Source: Planctomonas deserti (GTDB lineage: Bacteria; Actinomycetota; Actinomycetes; Actinomycetales; Microbacteriaceae). Taken from it: a stretch of 64,000 nt of DNA. The notes below the pieces were generated by a model. That model did not search any database and was not told the origin of the DNA. It saw only the letters and a list, made by a program, of their open reading frames with translations. The translations under genes were made by a program, and so were the position numbers. Below, piece after piece: positions 45,365 through 53,837 of this stretch. The DNA is taken from positions 62,001 through 126,000 of the forward strand of contig NZ_QANL01000001.1 of assembly GCF_003067705.1 (NCBI RefSeq), written 5' to 3'. Within the stretch, counting starts at the first letter, position 1. Every line of letters starts with the position of its first letter.

Positions 45365-45380
45365 TTGGTAACGCTTCCAA
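45365..45380. promoter_or_regulatory. LacI-type operator between transporter and GH36 genes
   Basis: TTGGTAACGCTTCCAA departs at two positions from the perfect LacI-family palindrome TTGGAAGCGCTTCCAA. It lies midway between the two divergent starts and so could control both. The LacI-type repressor encoded at 47777-48796 is the obvious candidate. Confidence 0.75.
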
Positions 45381-45459
45381 ATGGCGCCGCGGAACGGCTA
45401 GGGTCGCCGGAGGAACTGCGCCAATGGCGGACGCACCCGTTCGCTTTCGATCACAGGGG

Positions 45460-47673
45460 ATGTCTTTCGTGAGCACTTTCGACTGGAACACCGGCCGCAT
45501 CACTCTTCGCTTCGAATTCGGTGAGGACGGTCCCGTGCGTCTCGTCGCCATCGAGGATCCCGAGGCGGGTGTGGGCCCGGCCGAGGGGCGTCCGTCGCCG
45601 GCGCAGCCGCTCGTCGAGGTGCTCTCGCCGGCCTACGGCCGGAACAACAACAGCTACCGCTACGACGGCTCCGCGCTCGGCGCGGGGCTCCGCTACGTGT
45701 CGCACGAGGCGTCGGACGCGTCCGATGCTTCCTCTGCGGGCGTCGCCCGCCTCACCGTCACCCAGCGCCACGCCGAGTCCGGTCTGCGCGCGACGAGCGT
45801 GTTCGAAGCCCACGAGGGCGTCGCCGCCGTCCGCGCCACCACCACCGTCGCGGTGGACGAGGGCGCGGAGCCGCTGCCCGTCTGGGCGGTCACGTCCTTC
45901 GCGACCGGCGCCGTGGTGTCCGACTCGCCTAACGACATCGACGTCTGGCGCGCCGCATCGTCCTGGTGCCAGGAGAACCGGTGGGGATCGGAGCCGCTCC
46001 GCTCCCCCGGGCTCGTCGCCATCGACCCGCACGCCTGGGGCGAGACGAGCCGCAACCGGCTCGGCTTCTCGAGCCTCAGCACCTGGTCGTCCGGGCTCTA
46101 CAATCCGCTCGGTGCGGCGAGGAACCGTGCGACCGGCGCGACCCTCGCCTGGCAGATCGAGCACAACGGGGCCTGGCACTTCGAGGTCGGTGAGAACCCG
46201 GACTGGGCGCACGGCGCCGTTCCGATCGAGCAGCGCCTGCGCTCCCCCGAGCCGGCCGGCCCACCCCGCGGCGACCGGTCGAGGGACGGCGCGTACGTCG
46301 CGGTCCTCGGGCCGACCGACACCCTGCACCAGTGGTCGACCGTGCTGGACGGCGAGCGCAGCTTTACCACGGTGCCCGTGACCTTCACCGTCGCCGGCGG
46401 GCTCGAGGACGCCTTGGGCAACCTCGCCGGGCACCGCCGCGCCGCCCGCCGCTCCCACCCGCAGGACGCGACGCTGCCGGTGGTCTTCAACGACTACATG
46501 AACACGCTCGAGGGCGACCCCACCGAGGACAAGCTCCTGCCGCTCATCGACGCCGCGGCGCAGGTCGGCGCGGAGTACTTCTGCATCGACGCGGGCTGGT
46601 ACGACGACACCGCCGGCTGGTGGGCGAGCGTCGGCGACTGGAGGCCTTCGACCGCGCGGTTCCCGTCCGGCCTCGCCTCGATCCTCGACCACATCCGCGA
46701 GCGCGGGATGGTGCCGGGCCTGTGGCTCGAGCCCGAGGTCGTCGGCGTCACGAGCGAGGCCGCGACGAGCCTGCCGGAGGACGCCTTCCTGCAGCGCGGC
46801 GGCGTGCGCGTGCGCGAGAACAACCGCTACCTGCTCGACCTCCGCTCGCCCGCGGCGCGCGCCCACCTCGACGAGGCCGTCGACCGCCTCGTCGGCGAGC
46901 TGGGCGTCGGCTACTTCAAGCTGGACTACAACGTGACTCCCGGCGCGGGCACCGACCGGGACGCCGAGTCCGTGGGCTCCGGGCTGCTCGAGCACAACCT
47001 CGCCCTGCTCACCTGGCTCGAGAGCGTGCTCGACCGGCACCCGGACCTCGTGCTGGAGAACTGCGGGTCGGGCGCCATGCGCAGCGACTTCGCCATGCTC
47101 TCCCGGCTGCAGTTGCAGTCGACGTCGGATCAGCAGGACCCCCTGCTCTACCCGCTGATCGCGGTCGGCGCCCTCGCCCACGTGCTGCCGGAACAGGCGG
47201 GCAACTGGGCGTACCCGCAGCCGGACATGGACGACGAGCAGATCGTCTTCACGATGTGCACGGGCCTGGCCGGCCGCCTCTACCAGGCGGGCGTGCTGAG
47301 CGGCATGGACGAGCACCGCCTCGGCCTCGTCTCGGCGGGCGTCGCCGCGCACAAGGACACCCGGCACATCCTCGCCCGGTCGACGCCGCGCTTCCCGACC
47401 GGGCTGCCCACGTGGGAGGACGCCTGGACGACGGTGGCGTTCGACGCGCCCGACGAGACCCTCGTGCTCGCCTGGCGGCAGGCGCACGCCGACCCGTCCG
47501 TCCAGCTCGACCTCCCGCACCTCGCGGGCGCCAGCGTCTCGGTGCAGCAGGTCTACCCGCCGGAGGGCGTCGGCGCGGCGTGGGAGACCGAGGCCGTCGA
47601 CGGCGGCCTGCGGATCACGACGCCCGACGCGGTCGCGAGCGCCCGCATGTACCGCCTGGTGCGCTCCGCCTAG
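45460..47673 (+). CDS. Alpha-galactosidase, GH36
   Basis: This 737-residue cytoplasmic enzyme is expected to release galactose from imported alpha-galactosides. The nucleophile is D489 in YFKLDYN, the general acid/base D543 in ENCGSGAMRSDF, and CIDAGWYDD lines the -1 site. An N-terminal beta-sandwich (~1-320) precedes the barrel, as usual. No signal peptide. ATG 45460 is given; GTG 45469 is a real alternative because AGGGG lies about 9 nt before it and directly abuts the ATG. Divergent from the ABC operon, sharing the operator. Confidence 0.94.
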   Translation: MSFVSTFDWNTGRITLRFEFGEDGPVRLVAIEDPEAGVGPAEGRPSPAQPLVEVLSPAYGRNNNSYRYDGSALGAGLRYVSHEASDASDASSAGVARLTVTQRHAESGLRATSVFEAHEGVAAVRATTTVAVDEGAEPLPVWAVTSFATGAVVSDSPNDIDVWRAASSWCQENRWGSEPLRSPGLVAIDPHAWGETSRNRLGFSSLSTWSSGLYNPLGAARNRATGATLAWQIEHNGAWHFEVGENPDWAHGAVPIEQRLRSPEPAGPPRGDRSRDGAYVAVLGPTDTLHQWSTVLDGERSFTTVPVTFTVAGGLEDALGNLAGHRRAARRSHPQDATLPVVFNDYMNTLEGDPTEDKLLPLIDAAAQVGAEYFCIDAGWYDDTAGWWASVGDWRPSTARFPSGLASILDHIRERGMVPGLWLEPEVVGVTSEAATSLPEDAFLQRGGVRVRENNRYLLDLRSPAARAHLDEAVDRLVGELGVGYFKLDYNVTPGAGTDRDAESVGSGLLEHNLALLTWLESVLDRHPDLVLENCGSGAMRSDFAMLSRLQLQSTSDQQDPLLYPLIAVGALAHVLPEQAGNWAYPQPDMDDEQIVFTMCTGLAGRLYQAGVLSGMDEHRLGLVSAGVAAHKDTRHILARSTPRFPTGLPTWEDAWTTVAFDAPDETLVLAWRQAHADPSVQLDLPHLAGASVSVQQVYPPEGVGAAWETEAVDGGLRITTPDAVASARMYRLVRSA

Positions 47674-47692
47674 TTCCGCCCTCTTCTATCCC

Positions 47693-47749
47693 TGAGGTGC
47701 CCACTTCGGATCCGATTCCGGCGGAAACGGGTCCGAAGTGGGCACCTCA
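47693..47749. repeat. 57-bp palindromic repeat, copy 2
   Basis: Perfect 17-bp arms TGAGGTGCCCACTTCGG and CCGAAGTGGGCACCTCA enclose a 23-nt folding interior. It lies 20 bp after the GH36 stop and 28 bp beyond the lacI stop, as expected for a bidirectional terminator. Confidence 0.92.
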
Positions 47750-47776
47750 CGGGGATTGGAGGAGCCGGGGACGCGC

Positions 47777-48796
47777 TCAGCGGCGGGGCGGCGCCGAGCT
47801 CTCGCGCTGCACGAACAGGGGCGGCAGCTGCACGACGGCGCGGAGATCCCCTCGGCCGTCGTGCATGCCGGTGAGCAGCTCGAAGGCGCTGCGCCCCAGC
47901 TCCTGGAAGTCGATGCGCACGCTGGAGAGGGAGGGCGTCCACACCGCGGACAGCGGGGTGTCGTCGAAGCCGACGACACTGACGTCCTCCGGCACCCGCC
48001 TGCCCAGCTCATGGAACGCGCGCATGGCGCCCATGGCCATGTCGTCGTTGAAGCAGAACAGGGCGGTCACGTCGTCGCCGCGAAGGCTCTCCAGCACGGC
48101 GCGGCGGCCGTCCTGCGGCGTCCAGCCGCACGGCACCATCTCCGGCACCCGGGCGCCGCGGGACTCGAGCGCGCGCCGGTAGCCGGCCGTGCGACCGCGG
48201 TGCGCGATGTTGGGGAAGCCGAGGTGGTGCACCGTCTCGTGCCCCGCGTCGAGCAGGTGCGACGTCGCGATGAACCCGCCCTGCTCGTCGTCGATCCACG
48301 TGCGCGGCAGGTCGGGGTGGCCGTCCTCCGCCAGGGTCACCGCCACCACCGGCATGGTCGGCGGAAGGCGGTCGAGCGCCACCGTGACGCTCCGCTCGAA
48401 CGCGACGCCGATGATGCCCGTGAGCGGCTGGCTCAGCACGAGGTCGAGGGCCGAGCTGATGTCGTCCGGGTCCTCGCTCTCGACCACGGTGATGCTCACG
48501 AGCATGTTCCGCCGCCTCGCGGCCTCCTCGATGCCCCGGATAGAAGAGGCGAAGCCGTACCGGTCCGTGTTGGCGGCGAGCACGCCGACCATGCGCTGGC
48601 GGCCGCGCACGAGGGCGCGCGCCGCCTCGTTGGGCCGGTAGCCGAGCTCGCTGATCGCCGCGAGCACGCTGGAGCGGCGGCGGTCGCTCACCTGGCTCGC
48701 CCCGTTGAGCACGCGGGAGACCGTGGTCACCGATACGCCCGCCAGGCGGGCGACGTCGGTGATCCCCGGTTGCTTCCCGCTCGTCCCCTGGTCCAT
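47777..48796 (-). CDS. LacI-family transcriptional regulator
   Basis: This 339-residue repressor has the helix-turn-helix ITDVARLAGVSVTTVSRVLNG at residues ~11-31 and the hinge helix NEAARALVRGR. A periplasmic-binding-protein-like effector domain follows (IIGVAFERS, GGFIATSHLLDAGH, ALFCFNDDMAMGAMRA, VVGFDDTPLS). ATG 48796 gives the normal length. It ends the gfo/GH27/lacI operon and probably acts at the two operator-like sites at 45365 and 51377. Confidence 0.95.
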   Translation of the reverse strand: MDQGTSGKQPGITDVARLAGVSVTTVSRVLNGASQVSDRRRSSVLAAISELGYRPNEAARALVRGRQRMVGVLAANTDRYGFASSIRGIEEAARRRNMLVSITVVESEDPDDISSALDLVLSQPLTGIIGVAFERSVTVALDRLPPTMPVVAVTLAEDGHPDLPRTWIDDEQGGFIATSHLLDAGHETVHHLGFPNIAHRGRTAGYRRALESRGARVPEMVPCGWTPQDGRRAVLESLRGDDVTALFCFNDDMAMGAMRAFHELGRRVPEDVSVVGFDDTPLSAVWTPSLSSVRIDFQELGRSAFELLTGMHDGRGDLRAVVQLPPLFVQRESSAPPRR

Positions 48797-48821
48797 GAGG
48801 TCGAGACTAATAGCGCCCCGG

Positions 48822-50123
48822 TCACTCCTCCCGGTCGAAGCGGACGATGCGCGCGCCGTGGGCGGGCACGTCGACGGCGAGGGAGTCGCCGGAGACGGGC
48901 ACGCGCTCGCCGGACCAGACGTCCGTCGCACTGCCGGCCGCCGCCGGGTCGATACCCAGCGAGGTCAGCGGCACGGAGACGGACTCCGGCGCCTCGCCCG
49001 TCCAGAACACGGCCGCGTATCTCGCCGGTGCATCGGTCGCCACGGCCGTCCAGGCCACGAGATCGCCCTCGCGGAACACCTCGCGGTTCCGCTCCGAGTG
49101 CGTGAGCACGCGCAGGAGGTCGGCGTTCGTGAGCAGCGCGATCGTCTCCGGCGGGCTGCTCGGCAGGTCGCCGCCGAACATGAGCGGCGACCGCGCCATC
49201 ACCCACAGCGTCATCAGCGTGCGCTGCTCCTCGTGGGTCAACAGGCTCTGCCGGTCGCTCCCCCGCTCCGCGCGGATGCCGATGTGGCCGAGCGGCAGCA
49301 TGTCGGCGTCCGCCCACGCCCCGGACGTCTGGAACGGCGCCCAGCGCGACATGCGGCCGAACTGGTCGAACACGTCGGACCAGCGGTCCCACAGGTCGTC
49401 GGACACGCGCCACATCTGCGCGTTCGCCCGCAGGTGGTCCAGGTGCTCCGTGGATAGGTTCGTGCCCGGCGAGAGGCTCAGCGCGATCGGCCTGCCGCTC
49501 CTGCGGATCGCCTCGGCGTAGGCCTCGATCTCCCGGGAGTGGTACGGGGCGAGCATGTCGTCGGCCTTCACGAAGTCGACCCCCCACTCCGCGAACTGGG
49601 CGAGCTGCGCGTCGTAGTAGGCCTGCGCGCCCGGATGGTCGTGGTCGAGCCCGTAGTTGTCGGGGTTCCAGGAGCACGTCGACGAGGTGTCGGCGACCTG
49701 CGCCGCGGTGAACTCGGTGCCGAGCACCGGCAGGTCCTCGCGCACGGCCCGCCGCGGGATCCCGCGCATGATGTGCAGGCCGAACTTCAGCCCCAGGTCG
49801 TGCACCGCGGCGGCGAGCGGACCGAAGCCCCTGCCGTCGGCGGCCGACGGGAACCGGTTGGCGGCCGGCATCTGCCGCCCGTAGGCGTCGAGCTCGACCG
49901 GCGGCTCCTCGTTGTACCCGCCGGCCCGCGCCGTCGGCTCGTACCACTGGATGTCGACGACGACCGTGTCCCAGCCGTGGGGCAGGAGGTGCTCGGCCAT
50001 GAAGCGGGCGTTGGCGAGCACCTCCTCCTCGGTCACCGCGGTGCCGAAGCTGTCCCAGCTGTTCCAGCCCATGGGCGGGGTCGCGGCCAGCGTTCCCCCC
50101 GCCCCGTCGAGGGCGTCCGTCAC
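48822..50123 (-). CDS. Alpha-galactosidase, GH27
   Basis: This 433-residue enzyme is of a different clan D family from the GH36 enzyme nearby. TPPMGWNSWDSF opens the barrel, the nucleophile is D188 in DFVKADDM, and the acid/base lies in RVSDDLWDRW (about D242). A small beta-sandwich closes the C-terminus. There is no signal peptide, so it acts on imported sugar. GTG 50123 overlaps the Gfo/Idh stop by 4 nt. Two alpha-galactosidase families in one locus suggest different linkages or chain lengths. Confidence 0.93.
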   Translation of the reverse strand: MTDALDGAGGTLAATPPMGWNSWDSFGTAVTEEEVLANARFMAEHLLPHGWDTVVVDIQWYEPTARAGGYNEEPPVELDAYGRQMPAANRFPSAADGRGFGPLAAAVHDLGLKFGLHIMRGIPRRAVREDLPVLGTEFTAAQVADTSSTCSWNPDNYGLDHDHPGAQAYYDAQLAQFAEWGVDFVKADDMLAPYHSREIEAYAEAIRRSGRPIALSLSPGTNLSTEHLDHLRANAQMWRVSDDLWDRWSDVFDQFGRMSRWAPFQTSGAWADADMLPLGHIGIRAERGSDRQSLLTHEEQRTLMTLWVMARSPLMFGGDLPSSPPETIALLTNADLLRVLTHSERNREVFREGDLVAWTAVATDAPARYAAVFWTGEAPESVSVPLTSLGIDPAAAGSATDVWSGERVPVSGDSLAVDVPAHGARIVRFDREE

Positions 50124-51340
50124 GCGGTGGCCTTCGGGAGGGAGTTCGGCGCGTCGCCGAAGTCGGGGATGGGAAGCCGCTCGCCACCCTGCCGCGCCGA
50201 CTCGAGCGCCACGACACCCGGCAGCGTGAAGCGCGCGGCCACCCAGGCGTTCACCGGGGGCAGCGTGCGATCGCGGACAGCGCGGACGAAGTCGTCGGCG
50301 AGGAAGTGGTGGGATCCCTCATGGCCGTTCCGGGCTCCGTCGAAGGAGCGCGGCAGCCGGCTGCGGTCGTGCACCTTCGCCGTGCCGCTCAGGAAGCTGT
50401 TGAGCAGAGCCGGATCGATGTTCTTGAACTCCTCGGAGGACTCGTCGACCTCGATCTTCGTGCGGAACAGGTCGCCGATGTCGCGGATCGTCTTGCGGTC
50501 GCTCTCGGCGGCGGACGTCGAGGTCTGCTCCATTAAGCCGTCCGTTCCGTAGAAGCGGAATCGCGACTCGTGCACGTCGGCGGGGTGCCCGACGCGGCGG
50601 AACTCGTTCGTGCGCATCACTCCGCCGTCGGCGAGGTGGAAGAGGGCGGACATGTTGGAGAAGTCGTTGCCGAACATCGAGACGCTCGTGTCGAACACGC
50701 CGTCGCCGCGGTCGTCCTTCACGCCGATGCAGCTGACGCTCGTCGCGTACGTCGGTAGGGCGCCGAGAACGCCGCCGATGGCGTGGGTGGGGTACAGCAT
50801 GGGCGGGTAGCTGGCCGTCGACTTCCATTCGTCGCCACCGCTGAACTGGTAGGCGGCGTAGAAGCCGTTGTCCATATCGTGCACGTAGTCGCCCTCGGAG
50901 TAGAAGACGCGACCCCAGGCGCCCGCGGCGATGCGCTCGCGGGCGTAGACGACGGCGGGGTTGTAGAAGCTTGTTTCGCCCATCATGTAGGTGAGGCCGG
51001 TGCGCACGACCGTGCGGATGATGGCCTCGATCTCCTCGGCGGAGATGGCCATCGGAACCGCGGAGTAGACGTGCTTGCCCGCCTCGAGGGCCTTCACCAC
51101 GATGGGACCGTGCGTCCAGCGCTGGGTGAAGATGGCGACCGCGTCGACGTCCGGCGACGCGAGCATCGAGTCGGCGTCCGGGAACGTTCCGGCGAGGCCG
51201 TAGCGCTCCATGTGCTCTGTGGCCCGGTCCTCGTGCACGTCGGTGACGTACACCGCGTCCACGTCGGGATGCAGGGTGAACAGGTTGATGAAGTGGCCGG
51301 CGAACTGACCTGCGCCGATGAAACCGATCGTGAAACCCAT
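50120..51340 (-). CDS. Gfo/Idh/MocA-family oxidoreductase
   Basis: This 406-residue NAD(P)-dependent dehydrogenase or NAD-cycling glycosidase-like protein has a Rossmann N-terminus (TIGFIGAGQFAGHF) and the EAGKHVYSAVPMA loop, where the usual catalytic EKP is replaced by AVP. EFRRVGHPADVHESRFRFYG occupies the substrate sheet. The lost Lys in the EKP position suggests altered chemistry. ATG 51340 has GAGGAG about 5 nt upstream. It leads the GH27/lacI operon and carries an operator-like site 37 bp upstream. Confidence 0.88.
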   Translation of the reverse strand: MGFTIGFIGAGQFAGHFINLFTLHPDVDAVYVTDVHEDRATEHMERYGLAGTFPDADSMLASPDVDAVAIFTQRWTHGPIVVKALEAGKHVYSAVPMAISAEEIEAIIRTVVRTGLTYMMGETSFYNPAVVYARERIAAGAWGRVFYSEGDYVHDMDNGFYAAYQFSGGDEWKSTASYPPMLYPTHAIGGVLGALPTYATSVSCIGVKDDRGDGVFDTSVSMFGNDFSNMSALFHLADGGVMRTNEFRRVGHPADVHESRFRFYGTDGLMEQTSTSAAESDRKTIRDIGDLFRTKIEVDESSEEFKNIDPALLNSFLSGTAKVHDRSRLPRSFDGARNGHEGSHHFLADDFVRAVRDRTLPPVNAWVAARFTLPGVVALESARQGGERLPIPDFGDAPNSLPKATA

Positions 51341-51376
51341 GGCTCTCCTCGTCATTGGGGACGTCTTCCGCAACTT

Positions 51377-51392
51377 TTGGTGACGTTTCCAG
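51377..51392. promoter_or_regulatory. LacI-type operator upstream of the Gfo/Idh gene
   Basis: TTGGTGACGTTTCCAG resembles the site at 45365 (TTGGTAACGCTTCCAA; 13 of 16 positions shared). It sits 37-52 nt before the gene start, where binding would block transcription. Confidence 0.7.
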
Positions 51393-51446
51393 TTAACACG
51401 TTCGAGGGCGTACGCCGAGCATGCCGAGCCGGGATATTTCGTGAAA

Positions 51447-52913
51447 TCAGGCCGGAAGCACGACGTCGGACCGCGTGATGGTGATCGCACCGTTCAGCGA
51501 CATCACCCGGCCGGTCACGTAGCCACCCTTCTGCACCGTGGCGTTGCCGTTGGCGAGGAAGGTTCCCCGACCGACCGCGCTCTGGCCGAGATTCACGGTG
51601 TTGGTCGCGCGCCAGTAGACGTTGGCCGCGGAGGCGCCGTTCGCGAGCACGATCACGCTGCTCGCCGCCGTCGCGATGGTCGCCGCGGAGAACACGAAGA
51701 CGGCGCTCGAGTCACCCCGCGCGTCGAGGGTGACCGTGCCGCTGACGGTGAAGGCGCCGGTCGTGCTCGCGTAGACGCCGGGGCGGATGGTTCCGGTCAG
51801 CGTCGGCACCCGCGTCGAAGTGGTGGCCCGGGTGCCGAGCGCGGCGTAGAGGGCGAGGGCGTCCGCCCGGACGTTCCTGGCCGTCAGGTTGCCGAGCTCG
51901 ATGGTGCCGGACACGTCCGTCTGCCGGAAACCGGAGAAGGTCGAGCCGGGGCTGACCGCGACGCTGCCCTGCACGGTCGTGCCGAGCCCGAACTGCTCCG
52001 CGTTCGTGATGCTCGAGTACGCGAGAAGGGCGAACGGGGCGGCGCGGCCCGCGCTGAGCGCCGGCGCGCTGGCCACCCGCCAGGAACTGCTGACCGCCGA
52101 GGTGCGCGTGCTGAAGGCGGCGGCCGACTCCTCCGGCCGCACCACGACCATGCCGAGCGCCGCTCCCCCGGCCAGGGTCAGGATCGCCCGCCGTGCGACG
52201 GCCTGCTCGCCGGACTCGGCCGGGGCGGGAGCGGCGGGGGTGGGCTCACCGGGCGCGCCCGTTCCCCGCCCCCTCCAGCGGCGGCGTCGTGTCCCGGTTC
52301 CGGTTCCTGGTTCCGCATCTGTCCCCTCGGGAGCGGCGGTGCGCGTGCCGGTGCCGACAGTTGCCGCGGCGGCGGCGATCGCGCCCGCGGTGAGCGCCAG
52401 CCAGAGGAGGAGGGCGGGGAAATGACCGTGCCCGAGCCAGACGCTCGGCAGACCGATGAACGGCACGAGCAGTCGTCCCTGGCCGATCACCTGGTCCGCC
52501 GACATGGCGACGCTGTCCGGGTCGGCGTTGGCGTCGCCCTTCGTGATGTAGGTCCCGTCCCCGTTGTCCTCGACGATGCGGTGCAACCGCGTGCGGGCGA
52601 CCCCGTCCGGCTCCGCGGCCGCGGGGTTGCGGAACTGCACGACGCGCCCGAGTTCCGGCGGCTCGCCCTCCGGCAGGGCTTCCGCCAGGACGACGTCGCC
52701 GGGCCGAATGTCCGGCATCATCGAGCCGCTCTGGACGACGGACGGGTGCCAGCCGAGCAGGGCGGGTGCGAACGCGATCACCGCGAGCCCGAGCACCGTG
52801 GTGAGGTAGCCGCGCGATGCCGAACCCAGCAGGAACCAGCCCCAGCCGTCCCGTGAGAGGACGGCGCCGGAGCCGGTCCGGCCGCGACGGCCGGATGCGA
52901 AGCGCTTTCCCAT
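51447..52913 (-). CDS. SipW-like signal peptidase fused to an ice-binding (DUF3494) domain
   Basis: This 488-residue protein joins two functions. Residues ~35-165 are an S26B (SipW/ER-type) signal peptidase: span ~37-53, catalytic S64 in QSGSMMPDIRPGD, H111 in RLHRI replacing the bacterial Lys, and YITKGDANADPD. A second span (~166-184) returns the chain inside. A basic, Pro-rich linker follows, then a third hydrophobic segment (243-258, preceded by RR). It ends ESAAAFSTRTS (262-272), which resembles the TasA-type cleavage site of the neighbouring gene. Residues ~294-488 are a DUF3494 ice-binding/adhesin beta-solenoid (GSVAVSPGSTFSGF, TLDARGDSSAVFVFS, NVYWRATNTVNLG). Second gene after the TasA-like gene. 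Confidence 0.88.
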   Translation of the reverse strand: MGKRFASGRRGRTGSGAVLSRDGWGWFLLGSASRGYLTTVLGLAVIAFAPALLGWHPSVVQSGSMMPDIRPGDVVLAEALPEGEPPELGRVVQFRNPAAAEPDGVARTRLHRIVEDNGDGTYITKGDANADPDSVAMSADQVIGQGRLLVPFIGLPSVWLGHGHFPALLLWLALTAGAIAAAAATVGTGTRTAAPEGTDAEPGTGTGTRRRRWRGRGTGAPGEPTPAAPAPAESGEQAVARRAILTLAGGAALGMVVVRPEESAAAFSTRTSAVSSSWRVASAPALSAGRAAPFALLAYSSITNAEQFGLGTTVQGSVAVSPGSTFSGFRQTDVSGTIELGNLTARNVRADALALYAALGTRATTSTRVPTLTGTIRPGVYASTTGAFTVSGTVTLDARGDSSAVFVFSAATIATAASSVIVLANGASAANVYWRATNTVNLGQSAVGRGTFLANGNATVQKGGYVTGRVMSLNGAITITRSDVVLPA

Positions 52914-52995
52914 GGGAGGTCCTGTCGGTCGAGGCGATGGCCGGGCGGTCGAAGCACGTGCGGCTGTCAGCCGCGGCTTCGGCCGCGGCTGTCGG

Positions 52996-53607
52996 CTACT
53001 TGCTCTGCAGCTCCCAGACGAGGTCGATGCTCGTGCGGGCCCCCTGCAGGGCGTCGATCTCCTGCTGGGTCATGCCCGTCGTGTCGAACTTCCAGACGCC
53101 GCGGTAGGTCTTCTTCTCGCCGGCCGTGCCCGTCGTGCTCCACGCGGAGCCGCCGGTGGCGTAGTCGAAGTTGACCTGCGCGAGGGTGGAGAGCGGCGCG
53201 GCGGGAACGGTGTCGGGGGCGGGAACGAAGCCGGTGCAGTCGTTGAACGTGCCGCCGGTGCCCTGCTGGAGGTCGAACGTGATGCGGTTCTCGAGACCCT
53301 GCGCCGACTTGGACAGGTTCTGCGTGTACGCGCGCACCTCTCCCGCCACGTTCGAGTTCGAGGTGACCACGATGCACTTCTCGCCGCCCTGTCCGGGGAC
53401 GAGGTTCTCGATCGTGAACGCCGCGGCGCCCATGTCGTCGTCGGTCAGGGCGACCTGTCCGGCGCTCCAGGCGTTGCCCGCGCTGCGCGTGTTGGACGTG
53501 AAGGCCGCCTGCGAGCCCTGGAACACCAGGGCGCCGGCGACGAGGATGGCGGCGGGGCCGACGCTGAGGCCGACGATGGTGCGGACGCGTGCGCTGGGAG
53601 CGGTCAT
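52996..53607 (-). CDS. TasA/CalY (camelysin)-like SipW-dependent exported protein
   Basis: This 203-residue exported protein has a TasA-family signal: a hydrophobic stretch (11-30) ending SQAAFTSNTRSAGNAWSAG, with cleavage expected near A35/F36. The mature beta-rich domain contains KCIVVTSNSNVAGEVRAYTQNL and ends VWELQSK. Relatives form biofilm fibres or surface proteases and need a SipW-type peptidase, encoded next in the operon. ATG 53607 lies in the second half of a 17-bp tandem duplication and has no Shine-Dalgarno sequence of its own. Confidence 0.85.
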   Translation of the reverse strand: MTAPSARVRTIVGLSVGPAAILVAGALVFQGSQAAFTSNTRSAGNAWSAGQVALTDDDMGAAAFTIENLVPGQGGEKCIVVTSNSNVAGEVRAYTQNLSKSAQGLENRITFDLQQGTGGTFNDCTGFVPAPDTVPAAPLSTLAQVNFDYATGGSAWSTTGTAGEKKTYRGVWKFDTTGMTQQEIDALQGARTSIDLVWELQSK

Positions 53608-53624
53608 GCGCTGGGAGCGGTCAT
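53591..53624. repeat. 17-bp tandem duplication at the tasA-like start
   Basis: GCGCTGGGAGCGGTCAT occurs twice head-to-tail (53591-53607 and 53608-53624, plus strand). On the minus strand the first ATG (53624) has GGAA 7 nt upstream. It opens a six-codon ORF (MTAPSA) whose TGA overlaps the real ATG at 53607 by 4 nt. Confidence 0.97.
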
Positions 53625-53756
53625 GACGATTCCAATCGGAAGAATGCGGAGGATGTGGCGGGATCCCGCCTCCGGGAATCCGGAGCGCGGTGCGTCCGCG
53701 ACGAGCCACACGCTACGGCCGGGGTGAAAACCCCTCCTACGCCCCACTACGGGGGC

Positions 53757-53779
53757 GATTCCGCGCCCCCCGCGGAATC
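53757..53779. promoter_or_regulatory. Inverted repeat in the divergent tasA-like/EEP promoter region
   Basis: GATTCCGCG and CGCGGAATC form a 9-bp perfect inverted repeat with a 5-nt spacer, 59 bp before the EEP gene start. It is a possible operator or a hairpin; no regulator is assigned. Confidence 0.45.
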
Positions 53780-53837
53780 CCGGGGGCAGGGGGCGGCGGC
53801 AACCTCTGAACTGGGGGCGGCCGGTAGCCTCGGCGGC

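Noticed and set aside
51447-52913. Two separate genes (signal peptidase, then ice-binding protein) with a missed stop
   Set aside because: The frame is continuous, with a long coding-like basic/Pro-rich linker and no start with a ribosome-binding site at the junction. A fusion is the direct reading, though read-level checking is still worthwhile.
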